NCBI GenBank assembly: GCA_946185745.1 | Contig: CAMHKQ010000001.1 | Coordinates: 1-64,000 of the forward strand | DNA: 64,000 nucleotides | Direction: 5' to 3' | From: an uncultured Bacteroidales bacterium | GTDB taxonomy: Bacteria; Bacteroidota; Bacteroidia; Bacteroidales; UBA932 | Shown: positions 1 through 8,657 of the stretch, piece by piece | Layout: the number at the start of each line of letters is the position of its first letter | Numbering within the stretch: the first letter of the stretch is position 1 | Notes under the pieces: model-generated | Told to the model about the DNA's origin: nothing | The model's database searches: none | What the model saw: the letters and a program-made list of their open reading frames with translations, nothing else | Position numbers and translations under genes: made by a program

Positions 1-1
1 G

Positions 2-502
2 AGCGTAGGCTGCAAATGGACCATCCTCGGTCATTCCGAGCGCCGTCAGTACTACGGCGAAACCGATGAAAAACTGGTAGTGAAAGTCAGGCTCGCCCTC
101 GCCGGCGGTCTCGGCGTCATCCTCTGCGTGGGCGAGAATCTCGAGCAGAGGGAGGCCGGAAAGCATTTCGACGTGGTGAAGGAGCAGATAGAGAACGTCC
201 TCTTCAACTTTACCGCCGAAGAGCTCAAGCACATTGTCGTGGCCTATGAGCCCGTCTGGGCTATCGGCACCGGCAAGACCGCTACCGCAGAGCAGGCCGA
301 AGAAATCCACGCCTACATCCGCAAGGTGCTTGCCGGCAAGTTCGGCAAGGAGGCGGCCGAAGACACCACCATCCTCTACGGCGGCAGCTGCAAGCCTTCG
401 AATGCCGCTGAACTGTTCGCAATGAAAGATATCGACGGCGGCCTCATCGGAGGCGCCGCGCTCAAGCCGGACGACTTTATCGGAATTGCCCTCAGCTACT
501 AA
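2..502 (+). CDS. tpiA: Triosephosphate isomerase, 5'-truncated by window edge
   Basis: This is the C-terminal two thirds of triosephosphate isomerase, the cytoplasmic glycolytic enzyme that interconverts dihydroxyacetone phosphate and glyceraldehyde 3-phosphate. The reading frame is open from base 2, so the start lies outside the window. Family landmarks are all visible: ILGHSERR (catalytic His), [12 protein letters not shown] (catalytic Glu and the mobile loop 6), the phosphate-binding YGGS and the C-terminal GGLIGGAAL. The stop codon TAA overlaps the TAG stop of the convergent lipoprotein gene (shared CTAA). No sign of damage in the part seen. Confidence 0.97.
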   Translation, partial: SVGCKWTILGHSERRQYYGETDEKLVVKVRLALAGGLGVILCVGENLEQREAGKHFDVVKEQIENVLFNFTAEELKHIVVAYEPVWAIGTGKTATAEQAEEIHAYIRKVLAGKFGKEAAEDTTILYGGSCKPSNAAELFAMKDIDGGLIGGAALKPDDFIGIALSY

Positions 503-900
503 TCGAGCATCCTGACCACGAGGCCGATATGGCCGCTGTGGCTCCAGAGCCATATCATGTCACCTTCCAGCCTTACGGCCTCGAAGGTGGCATTTTTCTT
601 CATGTAGATGTCTGTAGGAGTGGTCCAGGTGAGGGTGCCGGTGACCTTCTGCTCCTTTTCCGAGGGAATCTCGTTCAGCACCAACACGAAATAGTCGGAC
701 ATGTTGTCCGTGGAGGCGCGGAACTCGCACCTGTCGCGGTTGAAGGAAAGCTGGCAGGTGAGCGGGTCGTATCTGAAGACGGTGACTCCCTCCTGCTCCA
801 TGGCCACCACGTTCTTCTGGACGAAGGGCTCTATGAAACGGTCGTCCACGCAGCTGCATAGCAGTAGGCATGCTGACAATATGATGAGCGCCTTTTTCAT
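499..900 (-). CDS. Small predicted lipoprotein, function unknown
   Basis: Encodes 133 aa. The N-terminus is a lipoprotein signal with lipobox LCSC (Cys about residue 17), so the product is probably anchored in the envelope. The start at 900 is chosen because the longer open frame begins inside the upstream gene and the ATG at 900 overlaps that gene's TGA (ATGA). The mature part has no motif I recognise; it is rich in beta-prone segments and has two internal cysteines. It is the distal gene of a two-gene unit with the M6 metalloprotease, so a role alongside that secreted protease (chaperone, inhibitor or surface partner) is possible but only inferred. Confidence 0.8.
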   Translation of the reverse strand: MKKALIILSACLLLCSCVDDRFIEPFVQKNVVAMEQEGVTVFRYDPLTCQLSFNRDRCEFRASTDNMSDYFVLVLNEIPSEKEQKVTGTLTWTTPTDIYMKKNATFEAVRLEGDMIWLWSHSGHIGLVVRMLD

Positions 901-2633
901 TTCACGGTAATCTCCTTTATGAATACGTCGTGGCTGCCGTCTTCCCAGTATACCTCGGCTCTGAGCGTGCCTGATTTTTCCAAAGTGTAAAGACCGTCCC
1001 TTCCGGCCGATATGTTCTGCTTGTCGAAGAACCACCTTATGCTCTGCGCCCCGGAGGAGTTGAATACCTGCAGGGGTATGCGCGAACCTTTCGGGAAACT
1101 GCCGTCGGCATTCCGCTGGGCGTTTCTCAGATAGATGAACGGGGAGATGCCGCTTCTGTGGGAAAGGGTAGTGCCGGTGGTTTCACCCGAGTACAGGATG
1201 TTGCCGCGGCGGTAGACCTGAATCAGGAGGCGGTATGCGGTATTTGGCGTGAGGCCGCCCAGATTGCAGCCCCAGCCGCCTTCCTCGAGCCTGCTGCCCC
1301 TGATTCCGGCTACCTGCTTTCCGGCCGCGTAGCAGGTTACGAGGCAGCTGTCCACCAGCATGTCGATGTGCTCGTCGCAGGCCCATTGCATGATGAAGGA
1401 GTTCTGGAACGGGATGCACGAAAGGATGGAGACGGGCTGTATGAGGGTGAAGGATATGCTGTGGTCTGCGTTTCGCGTGATGTCCGTGAAGGCCAGAGCG
1501 GAGCCTTCGCCGTTCCAGAAACGGAAGGCCGGGGTGGTTTCGGAGCTGAAGTCCGTACGGTCGGCGGTGGGGAAGAAGGCAAAGTTGTCGTCGGGGGATA
1601 CGAGCTCCACGCACTGATGCCCCGGGTTGCAGTTGACCTCGTTGTGCTCCCATCTTTTCAGGGCGGAAACCGACGATGAGAAGTAGTCGCTCCAGAGGGC
1701 GTCGCCCTGGGACATGTCCCAGTGGTATATGAGCATGCCGTATCCGCCGATGTAGGAATCCCACCCGCCGTTCCATCTGTTCTCGACCAGATACACTTCG
1801 TCTTCGTTGCTGCCTTTGAAGATGTAGTACTGGCCTTCTTCGCTGACGGGGCGGAGGTTGTAGTATCCCGGTTTGTCGATCACTTCGCCCCGGCCTTCTC
1901 CGAGATAATGATAGTCGGCGGCATTGAACCCCGGGGGGATGTGCCCTCCGGCGTTGCGATATCCTTCGTCCATGATGGAGGTCACGCCCCACAGCGCTTT
2001 CGCGCGGCCGCCGCTGCCCTCGCCGTCGGTATCGTACATGTCCTGAAGGCCCAGGATGTGGCAGTACTCATGGGCCATGACGCCGATGCCGGCGAATTTG
2101 CCGTCCGGCCCCAGTTCGCTCGCCAGGCCGTATTCGCTGATGCGCCTTCCGTCGACGGTGAGATTGGAATTCTTCGAAGAGAGCGTGACATACTGCGGCC
2201 AGAACATGTCGCGGACTCCGGAATCGGCCTCGGAAATGCCGGGGACCATAATGAGGACGTCCTTTACTGCGGAGGGGGAGCCGTTCGAGTAGAGCGTGAA
2301 ATCGATGCTGTCCGCTGCAATCTTGCAGGCTTCCTCCACGCCATGGTACATGAGTGCGTCGTAGGAGTCGGGACTGTTGGCCCCGTAATATGAATGGTTC
2401 CTGCCGAGAGTGACCACCGGGCCGGCGTCGAACCTGAATGTCGTCCTGCCGAAAAACTGGTCGCTGAAATAAAGGGAAAGGCTGTCAGTGAACGACTTGA
2501 ACTCTTCTTTGCCGCCAGTGAAAGAAAGGTCCTGGAACTGGACGAAAATAACTATCACCCTGCGCTCGGCGGCAGAAGCTGCGGAGCAGAACAGGCTTGT
2601 CAGCAGTATGAGAGACAATAATAAGCGTTTCAC
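897..2633 (-). CDS. Secreted M6-family (immune inhibitor A-like) zinc metalloprotease
   Basis: 578 aa with a Sec signal peptide (about residues 1-21, ending SAASA). The zinc site HEYCHILGLQD (H188, E189, H192, with G195 and D198) is the HExxHxxGxxD signature of M6 peptidases (InhA/PrtV type, metzincin-like). The region before it (FFGRTTFRFDA, NSPDSYDALMYHG) also fits the M6 catalytic domain; the last 180 or so residues look like beta-sandwich repeats. The product is probably exported and degrades protein outside the cytoplasm. Start codon is GTG at 2633 with a weak AGGA upstream. Transcribed with the following lipoprotein gene. The 168 bp upstream carry two alternative terminator hairpins, so expression may be attenuated. 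Confidence 0.88.
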   Translation of the reverse strand: MKRLLLSLILLTSLFCSAASAAERRVIVIFVQFQDLSFTGGKEEFKSFTDSLSLYFSDQFFGRTTFRFDAGPVVTLGRNHSYYGANSPDSYDALMYHGVEEACKIAADSIDFTLYSNGSPSAVKDVLIMVPGISEADSGVRDMFWPQYVTLSSKNSNLTVDGRRISEYGLASELGPDGKFAGIGVMAHEYCHILGLQDMYDTDGEGSGGRAKALWGVTSIMDEGYRNAGGHIPPGFNAADYHYLGEGRGEVIDKPGYYNLRPVSEEGQYYIFKGSNEDEVYLVENRWNGGWDSYIGGYGMLIYHWDMSQGDALWSDYFSSSVSALKRWEHNEVNCNPGHQCVELVSPDDNFAFFPTADRTDFSSETTPAFRFWNGEGSALAFTDITRNADHSISFTLIQPVSILSCIPFQNSFIMQWACDEHIDMLVDSCLVTCYAAGKQVAGIRGSRLEEGGWGCNLGGLTPNTAYRLLIQVYRRGNILYSGETTGTTLSHRSGISPFIYLRNAQRNADGSFPKGSRIPLQVFNSSGAQSIRWFFDKQNISAGRDGLYTLEKSGTLRAEVYWEDGSHDVFIKEITVK

Positions 2634-2656
2634 TGTTTTCGTCCTGCATAGATACG

Positions 2657-2715
2657 AAAAAAAGCCGTGAAACGCAAAAAAATCGAAGGGCCGAAAGCCT
2701 CACGGCTGCCGACCC
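2657..2715 (-). terminator. Tandem, mutually exclusive terminator hairpins upstream of the M6 protease
   Basis: Read on the minus strand, GGGTCG (2715-2710) pairs with CGGCCC (2693-2688; one G-U pair) around an inner GCC/GGC stem and is followed by a seven-T tract (2682-2676). The loop-side GCCGTGA (2706-2700) can alternatively pair with TCACGGC (2670-2664), which is followed by a second seven-T tract (2663-2657). The two pairings share bases. It terminates pth-rplY readthrough and/or acts as an attenuator for the protease gene. The rest of the gap up to pth (2716-2801) shows no gene. Confidence 0.6.
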
Positions 2716-2801
2716 CTAGACGTGTACTAAAACCTAAACCTACAACATAGATGCAGAAAGGTTTGAAAACGTTGCGTGATTTTCAAAAAAAATGTAAAAA
2801 A

Positions 2802-3386
2802 TTACTTTTCGACATTCTTTGTGTTGACGAAGTTCATGGCCCTGTCGATTCCGGACAGTATCCAGGTCTGGACTCCTTCTCTGACTTTTCCGCTCAACTC
2901 CGGAAGCTGTTCGCGCTGCGCGGCGTCGAGCTCTCCAAGTACGAAATCTACTTGACCGCCTTCCTGGAAATCATGTCCGACCCCCATGCGAAGCCTTGCA
3001 AACTCGCGGGTGCCGATGCATTCGATGATGCTCTTGAGCCCGTTATGCCCGCCGTCACTCCCGTCCTTTCTGAGCCTCAGGGTGCCGAACGGAAGGTTGA
3101 TTTCGTCGCAAATCACCAAGAGTCTCTCTTCAGTGACCGGGAGCTTGCCGAGCCAGTAGCGAACCGCGTTGCCGCTCAGGTTCATGTAAGTGGAAGGCTT
3201 GAGCAGGTAGATGCTGCGGCCCCTGAAGGGGACTTCCGCCAGGTCGCCGTAGCGCCTGGTATAAAAAACGGCACCGGCCGCCTGCGCCCAGGCGTCCAGT
3301 GCCATGAAACCCATGTTGTGACGGGAGAGCGCATATTCGGGGCCGATGTTTCCAAGCCCTGCTATGAGATAGCTTTCCCCTGCCAT
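2802..3386 (-). CDS. pth: Peptidyl-tRNA hydrolase
   Basis: 194 aa, the usual length. Cleaves the ester bond of peptidyl-tRNAs released from stalled ribosomes, recycling tRNA in the cytoplasm. Conserved residues are present: N13 in GLGNIG, catalytic H23 in SRHNMGF, D94 in CDEINLPFG and N115 in GGHNGLKS. It follows rplY by 23 bp on the same strand, the standard ctc-pth arrangement of Bacteroidetes, so the two are almost certainly cotranscribed from the promoter before rplY. Confidence 0.97.
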   Translation of the reverse strand: MAGESYLIAGLGNIGPEYALSRHNMGFMALDAWAQAAGAVFYTRRYGDLAEVPFRGRSIYLLKPSTYMNLSGNAVRYWLGKLPVTEERLLVICDEINLPFGTLRLRKDGSDGGHNGLKSIIECIGTREFARLRMGVGHDFQEGGQVDFVLGELDAAQREQLPELSGKVREGVQTWILSGIDRAMNFVNTKNVEK

Positions 3387-3409
3387 GGATGAAATGCCGT
3401 TGGCTTTGA

Positions 3410-4024
3410 CTACTCGGCAGCAGCCTCGCCTTCTGCGGGAGCTTCGCCTTCAGCGGAAGCTTCAGCGGAAGAGCTGTTGCGGGTTGCGCGAACGGTGCAG
3501 ATGACGCTGTCCTTGTCGGTGAGGACCTTGACGTTGTCGACCTTCACGTCGCCGGCGGAAATCTTCTTGTCGAGATCGAGCTTGCTGACGTCAAGCCTGA
3601 TATCGTCGGGGAGATCCTTCATGAGAGCGCTGATGCGAAGTTTGCGGAGGTTCTGAACGAACTTGCCGCCCTTCTGCACACCCACGGGGTGGCCCGATAC
3701 ATAGACGGGAACCTCGATGGCGATGGGCTTGGTCTCGTTTACTGCGAGGAAGTCCACGTGGAGGCAGATGTCCGATACGGGATGGAACTGGAGCTCGTGG
3801 AGCACAGCGGTCTGGGCCTTGCCATTGTCGAGAACGAGGTCGAGAATGTAAGATACGGGAGTGTTGATGACACTCTGGAGATCTTTAGCCGATACTGTGA
3901 AAAGTTTGGGTTCTACGCCGTTGCCGTAGAGATTGCAGGGAACGAGCCCTTCTTTGCGGAAAGCCTTGATGACGGCTTTGTTGCCGACCTTCCTGGTCTG
4001 GCCTTTGAGAGTGAAATGCTGCAT
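3410..4024 (-). CDS. rplY: 50S ribosomal protein L25 (general stress protein Ctc)
   Basis: 204 aa. Two-domain L25/CTC protein that binds 5S rRNA: N-terminal L25 domain (about 1-95, with GLVPCNLYG near residue 32 and HELQFHPVS near 79) followed by the TL5/Ctc C-terminal beta domain (about 96-185). The last 20 residues are a low-complexity Ser/Ala/Glu/Gly tail, visible at DNA level as short repeats of a gcttc/gcctt type unit near 3420-3470. First gene of the rplY-pth unit; promoter -7 box at 4090-4097 leaves a leader of about 60 nt. Confidence 0.95.
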   Translation of the reverse strand: MQHFTLKGQTRKVGNKAVIKAFRKEGLVPCNLYGNGVEPKLFTVSAKDLQSVINTPVSYILDLVLDNGKAQTAVLHELQFHPVSDICLHVDFLAVNETKPIAIEVPVYVSGHPVGVQKGGKFVQNLRKLRISALMKDLPDDIRLDVSKLDLDKKISAGDVKVDNVKVLTDKDSVICTVRATRNSSSAEASAEGEAPAEGEAAAE

Positions 4025-4089
4025 AATAAAAATGTGTTACTCAATTCCTGGCTTCATGGGGCCGGAATCCCATTGCACAATTGCGGGCG

Positions 4090-4097
4090 CAAAGATA
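4090..4097 (-). promoter_or_regulatory. -7 box of the rplY-pth operon
   Basis: TATCTTTG on the minus strand matches the Bacteroidota -7 consensus TAnnTTTG exactly. It lies about 65 nt upstream of the rplY start, outside any gene. The -33 region is A/T rich without a clear TTTG. Confidence 0.6.
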
Positions 4098-4108
4098 AGG
4101 AAAAAAAA

Positions 4109-5338
4109 TCAATTCACAAGACCGGTGGCGACATTCCACTCGAGACCCTTGTAGTACTCTTTGAGCTTGGCGGTTCCGGTGGACGGAAGGAACATGCTCA
4201 TGCCGCAGTAAGTGTTGATTTTGAGGTCCAGGAATTTTTCCGTCGCAGCTTTGTACCGGATGCAGCGGTCGAGCGCTTCGTAGAGCGCATTCATGTCGGC
4301 GGCGTCGGCTCCGGTATGCTTCAGGATGTCTGCGAGATCGTAGAAATAGCAGTACCTGATTGTGGAAGGATCGCGGAAATAGTACTGGATTCCGCTCTTG
4401 TTGCCGAGGGCCGCGATCTGCGCGCTGTATTTCCGGAAAAGGGTGTTGCAGGTTTCGGCAAGGTTTTCCAGCATGGAACAGTCCACGACGGTGATGGTTG
4501 CAGAACGGTAAATACTGCCTCGCGCATCGTTCAGATAACGCAGATAGTAGGCGTCGGAAAACTTCACCACGGAACCGCCGTCAGCAAGCAGGTAAGGCGA
4601 CAGGGTAGTGTAGTCGAAACCCGTGCTGAGTATTTCCGTGGGGGCGGCGGCAATGAGATCGGCCACGTTGCGGAGTTCGTAGAATACCTCCACGCAGCCC
4701 ATGAAGCATGCATCGAACACAATCCAGTCGAGATGCATGGGAATGGCCTGGGCCAGGTCGGGAATCTCGATCTCTTCCGGGGTTTTGGGGCCGTTTTTTA
4801 TGTATCCCTCGCTTCCGAAACTCTTGCTGGGAGCCAGGACGTGATAATCCAGGGCGTCGTCTCCGTCGGTAACGTAATTCTTCGGAAGCCAGCCGGAACC
4901 GTGCGAGGACAGGATGAGCCCGTAGTGTTCGGCCGGAGCGGCCTGGACCACCTTTTCGAACACCCTCCTGATGACGGCGGGATCCAGTGAGCTTTCCTGG
5001 GGAGATACGGTGAGGAGCGTGTCGGTCTCGAGAGCGCCCGTCTGGTTGCGGTATGCATTCAGGAGATACCCGTTTACGGGAGTGGGATCGGTGTCGGAGA
5101 GTGCGCAGCGGGAATAGACCAGAAGGTGTTTCTTGCTGCCGTACTGCGGTATGGAACCGCTGAAGGCCGTCTCGATGTTCTGCTTGATGTCGGACGAGAG
5201 ATTGTTGAACGCCTCGGCATAGACTATTACCGAAATGGACTCGGTGGATTTGTCTGTAAGGTGATAGCCGAGTTCGTGCTTCTCGCATCCGGTAAGGAAT
5301 GCGAGTATGACAGCAAGCGTTGCAAACAGCCTTCTCAT
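4109..5338 (-). CDS. Clostripain-like (C11 family) cysteine peptidase lipoprotein
   Basis: 409 aa. N-terminal lipoprotein signal with lipobox LTGC (Cys18). The core has the C11/caspase-like dyad: His146 in SSHGSGW and Cys211 in FDACFMGCVEV, each at the end of a hydrophobic beta-strand as in clostripain and the Bacteroidetes C11 peptidases, which cleave after Arg/Lys. Predicted cell-surface or periplasmic protease; substrate unknown. The gene is monocistronic. Its -7 box (5343-5350) ends only four bases from the ATG, so the mRNA is probably leaderless. Divergent from xerC/D. Confidence 0.87.
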   Translation of the reverse strand: MRRLFATLAVILAFLTGCEKHELGYHLTDKSTESISVIVYAEAFNNLSSDIKQNIETAFSGSIPQYGSKKHLLVYSRCALSDTDPTPVNGYLLNAYRNQTGALETDTLLTVSPQESSLDPAVIRRVFEKVVQAAPAEHYGLILSSHGSGWLPKNYVTDGDDALDYHVLAPSKSFGSEGYIKNGPKTPEEIEIPDLAQAIPMHLDWIVFDACFMGCVEVFYELRNVADLIAAAPTEILSTGFDYTTLSPYLLADGGSVVKFSDAYYLRYLNDARGSIYRSATITVVDCSMLENLAETCNTLFRKYSAQIAALGNKSGIQYYFRDPSTIRYCYFYDLADILKHTGADAADMNALYEALDRCIRYKAATEKFLDLKINTYCGMSMFLPSTGTAKLKEYYKGLEWNVATGLVN

Positions 5339-5342
5339 ACTG

Positions 5343-5369
5343 CAAATATAGGCATTTTTATTATATTTG
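5343..5369. promoter_or_regulatory. Divergent promoters for the C11 peptidase and the Xer recombinase
   Basis: Two perfect TAnnTTTG -7 boxes face away from each other: TATATTTG on the minus strand (5350-5343) for the peptidase and TATATTTG on the plus strand (5362-5369) for the recombinase. They lie four and six bases from the respective start codons, leaving no room for a leader with a ribosome-binding site. Confidence 0.65.
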
Positions 5370-5375
5370 CGGTAT

Positions 5376-6251
5376 ATGGACAGCCTTTCCGCGATCAGGG
5401 AATATGCGTATTATCTGCGTATGGAGAGAAAGAAATCTCCAAATACGGTTGCCGCATATACCGGCGATGTGGCCGATTTTCTCGATTTCTACAAAGGCGA
5501 CGCCGCCGCAGCTGTCACCGCCGACATCGAGTCCTTCATTCTCGACCGTTCCGGAATCCTCTCCAAACGCAGCCAGGCGCGGGTGCTTTCATCGCTTTCA
5601 TCCTTCTTCGGCTGGCTCATCCTGGAGGGGGAGCGCAAAGACAATCCCTGCGACAACGTGGACAGGCCCAAGCTCGGGCGCTATCTTCCGGAAGTGCTTT
5701 CGGTGGAAGAGGTGGAGGCAATCATGAACAGTGTGGACCTGCGGACGTGGCAGGGCGTGCGCGACAGGGCAATCCTCGAAATTCTGTACGGCAGCGGACT
5801 GCGCGTATCGGAGACCTGCGGGCTGCTCATTTCCCATGTCTACGCGGAAGAGGGTTTCGTGCGCGTGGTCGGCAAAGGCGACAAGGAGCGTCTGGTGCCA
5901 ATGGGCGGAATGGCGGTGGACGCATTCTCCGCCTATCTGGCCGTCCGGCCTGTCCCGGACTCCCCGGAATTCGACGACATCGCCTTCCTGAACCGTTTCG
6001 GAAGGGGTCTCAGCCGGATTTCGGTCTTCAATATGGTCAAGCGGCAGGCCCTGGTCGCGGGGGTGAACAAGGAGATATCGCCCCACACCTTCCGGCATTC
6101 GTTCGCCACCCATCTCATCGAGAACGGGGCGGATCTGAGGGTCGTGCAGGAAATGCTCGGGCACGAGAGCATCCTCACCACTGAAATCTACACGCACATA
6201 GACTCCGCCACCTGGCAGGCGGAGGTGCTGAAGCATCACCCGAGAAAATAG
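5376..6251 (+). CDS. xerD: Tyrosine recombinase XerC/XerD type
   Basis: 291 aa from the ATG at 5376; an upstream in-frame TTG at 5367 is rejected because it lies inside the promoter -7 box. Contains the N-terminal SAM-like core-binding domain (1-95) and the catalytic domain with all six expected residues: R143 (GSGLRVSE), K167, H237-x-x-R240 ([11 protein letters not shown]), H263 (LGHES) and nucleophile Y272 (YTHID). Length and lack of extra domains fit a housekeeping Xer recombinase resolving chromosome dimers at dif rather than a phage integrase. Symbol xerD versus xerC is by resemblance only. Confidence 0.92.
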   Translation: MDSLSAIREYAYYLRMERKKSPNTVAAYTGDVADFLDFYKGDAAAAVTADIESFILDRSGILSKRSQARVLSSLSSFFGWLILEGERKDNPCDNVDRPKLGRYLPEVLSVEEVEAIMNSVDLRTWQGVRDRAILEILYGSGLRVSETCGLLISHVYAEEGFVRVVGKGDKERLVPMGGMAVDAFSAYLAVRPVPDSPEFDDIAFLNRFGRGLSRISVFNMVKRQALVAGVNKEISPHTFRHSFATHLIENGADLRVVQEMLGHESILTTEIYTHIDSATWQAEVLKHHPRK

Positions 6252-6254
6252 CTG

Positions 6255-7259
6255 CTAAAGCTGGTAGAAACCTACCTTTTTGTAGACTTTGCGGAGCGTC
6301 TTGCCGGCCACGTAGGATGCGGCTTCGGCGCCCTTGCGGTAAACATCGTCAAGATAGGCCTTGTCTTTGATGAGGCGTTCGGCCTCCTCGCGGATGGGAC
6401 GCATGGCCTCGATGACGGCTTCTCCCACTGCGGGCTTGAAGCTGCCGTAACCCTGCCCGGCGAACTCCGCCTCGATCTGCTCCATGGTCTTCCCGGTAAG
6501 GGTGGAGTAGATGTTCATGAGATTGGCCACTCCGGGCTTGTTCTCCTTGTCGAACCTGACGCAATTTTCTCTGTCAGAGTCTGTTACGGCCCTCTTGAAC
6601 TTGCGGCGGATGTCGTCTGGGGAGTCCATGAGGAAGACGCAGCCGTCAGGCACCGACTTGCTCATCTTGGCGCCTGGGGTGGTGAGTCCGTAGATGCGGG
6701 CGCCGACCTTGTTGATGAGGGGCTCCGGAACCTTGAACACGTCGCCGTAGACGCTGTTGAAGCGCTGGGCTATGTCGCGGCAGAGCTCCACGTGCTGCTT
6801 CTGGTCCTCGCCCACGGGCACGTAGTCGGCCTGATAGAGCAGGATGTCGGCCGCCATGAGCACCGGATAGGTGAAGAGGCCGGAGTTGATGTTGTCGGAG
6901 TATTTCGCGGATTTGTCCTTGAACTGAGTCATGCGGGAAAGCTCGCCGAACATGGTGTAGCAGCTCAGCACCCAGGCCAGCTGGGAATGAGCCGGCACAT
7001 GCGACTGGAGGAACAGTACGTTCTTTTCGGGATCGAGCCCGCAGGCGATGTACTGCGCAAGCTGGTTTATGCTGCGCCTGCGGAGTTCGGCGGGGTCCTG
7101 CCTGACCGTGATGGTGTGAAGGTCGGCCATGAAATAGAAGCACTCGTATTCGTCGACACGGTCCGCCCAGTTCTTGATGGCGCCCAGGTAATTGCCGAGG
7201 TGCAGGTCACCGCTGGGCTGTATGCCCGAAAGCATGCGTTTTTTCTTGACTTCTTCCAT
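6255..7259 (-). CDS. trpS: Tryptophanyl-tRNA synthetase
   Basis: 334 aa class I aminoacyl-tRNA synthetase charging tRNA-Trp. The HIGH-type signature is HLGN (20-23) in SGIQPSGDLHLGNYLG and the KMSKS loop is intact at 198-202. Length matches bacterial TrpS. It lies two bases downstream of tdk on the same strand, so probably cotranscribed with it. Confidence 0.97.
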   Translation of the reverse strand: MEEVKKKRMLSGIQPSGDLHLGNYLGAIKNWADRVDEYECFYFMADLHTITVRQDPAELRRRSINQLAQYIACGLDPEKNVLFLQSHVPAHSQLAWVLSCYTMFGELSRMTQFKDKSAKYSDNINSGLFTYPVLMAADILLYQADYVPVGEDQKQHVELCRDIAQRFNSVYGDVFKVPEPLINKVGARIYGLTTPGAKMSKSVPDGCVFLMDSPDDIRRKFKRAVTDSDRENCVRFDKENKPGVANLMNIYSTLTGKTMEQIEAEFAGQGYGSFKPAVGEAVIEAMRPIREEAERLIKDKAYLDDVYRKGAEAASYVAGKTLRKVYKKVGFYQL

Positions 7260-7261
7260 GG

Positions 7262-7843
7262 CTATTCATGCGTTTTCGCAGCCTCTTCCATAGCTTTGTT
7301 GTAGCATTCGCGGCAGAGGGGTTCGTAAATGTCTTTTTCTCCCAGGACCACCAGTTTCTTGCTCTGGCTCAGACGGTGGGAGTGGTTTGCCAGGGCTCCG
7401 CACTTGACGCAGATGGCATGCACCTTCTGCACGTCTTCGGCAACTGCGAGCAGTGCCGGGATGGGGCCGAAGGGCTTGCCGAGGTAATCGGTGTCGAGGC
7501 CGGCCGCTATGACGCGGATGCCCCTGTTGGCGAGCTCCTGGCAGACGTCGACCAGATTGGAACCGAAGAACTGGGCTTCGTCGATGCCGACCACCTGTAC
7601 GTCCTTATCGACTTCCAGCATCTGGGCGGCGTCCTTGATGGGTCTGGACTCTATCTTGTGGGCGTCGTGCGACACCACCTCCATGTCGGAGTAGCGGGTG
7701 TCTATCCCCGGTTTGAAAATGGCGATTTTCTGGTTTGCGAACTGGGCGCGGCGCAGGCGCCTGATGAGTTCTTCGGTCTTGCCCGAGAACATGGAGCCGC
7801 AGATGACTTCGATGCAGCCTGTTTTTTTGGAGTCTTCCAACAT
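7262..7843 (-). CDS. tdk: Thymidine kinase
   Basis: 193 aa type II thymidine kinase (thymidine salvage to dTMP, ATP-dependent). P-loop GSMFSGKT near residues 16-23, DEAQFF Walker B-like segment, and a C-terminal zinc site with CVKCGA and CREC. The open frame extends to 7894, but that upstream part contains the gene's own -7 box (7870-7877), so the ATG at 7843 is the likely start; this also matches the normal family N-terminus. Probably cotranscribed with trpS. Confidence 0.95.
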   Translation of the reverse strand: MLEDSKKTGCIEVICGSMFSGKTEELIRRLRRAQFANQKIAIFKPGIDTRYSDMEVVSHDAHKIESRPIKDAAQMLEVDKDVQVVGIDEAQFFGSNLVDVCQELANRGIRVIAAGLDTDYLGKPFGPIPALLAVAEDVQKVHAICVKCGALANHSHRLSQSKKLVVLGEKDIYEPLCRECYNKAMEEAAKTHE

Positions 7844-7869
7844 TTTGCTAAATTTGTGCTTGGCGAATG

Positions 7870-7887
7870 CAAAAGTAGTTATTTTTG
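7870..7887. promoter_or_regulatory. Back-to-back -7 boxes for tdk (minus) and rsmI (plus)
   Basis: TACTTTTG on the minus strand (7877-7870) and TATTTTTG on the plus strand (7880-7887) are separated by two bases. Both match TAnnTTTG. The two polymerases would have overlapping footprints, so tdk-trpS and rsmI cannot easily initiate at the same moment. Confidence 0.6.
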
Positions 7888-7907
7888 GCGACATTCACCA
7901 GAGCTCT

Positions 7908-8657
7908 ATGAAAGGAACGTTATATATTGTGCCCACTCCGGTAGGAAACCTGGAGGACATCACACTCCGGGCCTTGAAGGTGTTGAAAGAGGCGGATCTG
8001 ATCCTGGCGGAAGACACCCGCACCAGTTCCATTCTTCTCCAGCACTACGACATCCACGTCCCGCTCGCTTCGCATCACAAGTTCAACGAGCACGGGACGG
8101 CAGAAAAATTCAAAGAGGCCGTTCTCGCCGGCAAGAACGTGGCCCTCGTCAGCGATGCCGGCACCCCCGGAATCTCCGACCCCGGCTTCTTCCTTGCCCG
8201 CAGCTGTGCGGCCGAAGGCATAGAAGTCGTCACTCTGCCCGGTGCCACGGCCTGCATCCCGGCCCTGGTTTCTTCGGGGCTTCCCTGCGACCGCTTCTGT
8301 TTCGAAGGTTTCCTTCCCCAGAAAAAGGGCCGTCAGACGGCTCTGGAAGGCCTTAGGGACGAGCAGCGTACGATGGTGTTCTATGAATCCCCCTACAGGC
8401 TTGTCAAAACCCTGCAGCAGTTCTGCGAGGTGTTCGGGCCGGAAAGGCAGTGCAGCGTGGCCAGGGAAATCTCCAAGATTCACGAAGAGCACGTCAGGGG
8501 CTCCATTGCCGAGGTGCTGGAGCATTTCACCGCTGCCGAGCCCAGGGGAGAGATAGTAATAGTGGTCGCAGGTGCGCCGCAGCGTCCGCGGGGCGAACAC
8601 GTCAACAAGTTCAGGAAGGAGGAGAGAGATGGAGGGGAAGAACAAGACAAGGAATAG
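7908..8657 (+). CDS. rsmI: 16S rRNA (cytidine-1402-2'-O)-methyltransferase
   Basis: 249 aa SAM-dependent tetrapyrrole-methylase-fold enzyme that 2'-O-methylates C1402 of 16S rRNA at the decoding centre. Family signatures: YIVPTPVGNLEDITLRA at the N-terminus, AEDTRTS, LVSDAGTPGISDPG and LPGATACIPALV. The C-terminal 20 residues are charged and overlap the next gene by 29 bp. The open frame runs further upstream but the ATG at 7908 matches the family start and lies 20 bases after the -7 box. Confidence 0.96.
   Translation: MKGTLYIVPTPVGNLEDITLRALKVLKEADLILAEDTRTSSILLQHYDIHVPLASHHKFNEHGTAEKFKEAVLAGKNVALVSDAGTPGISDPGFFLARSCAAEGIEVVTLPGATACIPALVSSGLPCDRFCFEGFLPQKKGRQTALEGLRDEQRTMVFYESPYRLVKTLQQFCEVFGPERQCSVAREISKIHEEHVRGSIAEVLEHFTAAEPRGEIVIVVAGAPQRPRGEHVNKFRKEERDGGEEQDKE

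Noticed and set aside
3415..3475. Short tandem repeat as a possible regulatory repeat or CRISPR-like element
   Set aside because: It is the codons of the Ala/Glu/Ser-rich tail of ribosomal protein L25; no spacer-repeat pattern.
5376..6251. Xer recombinase as a phage or integron integrase marking a mobile element
   Set aside because: Length and domain content are those of housekeeping XerC/D; neighbours are core genes and no att-like direct repeats were seen nearby.
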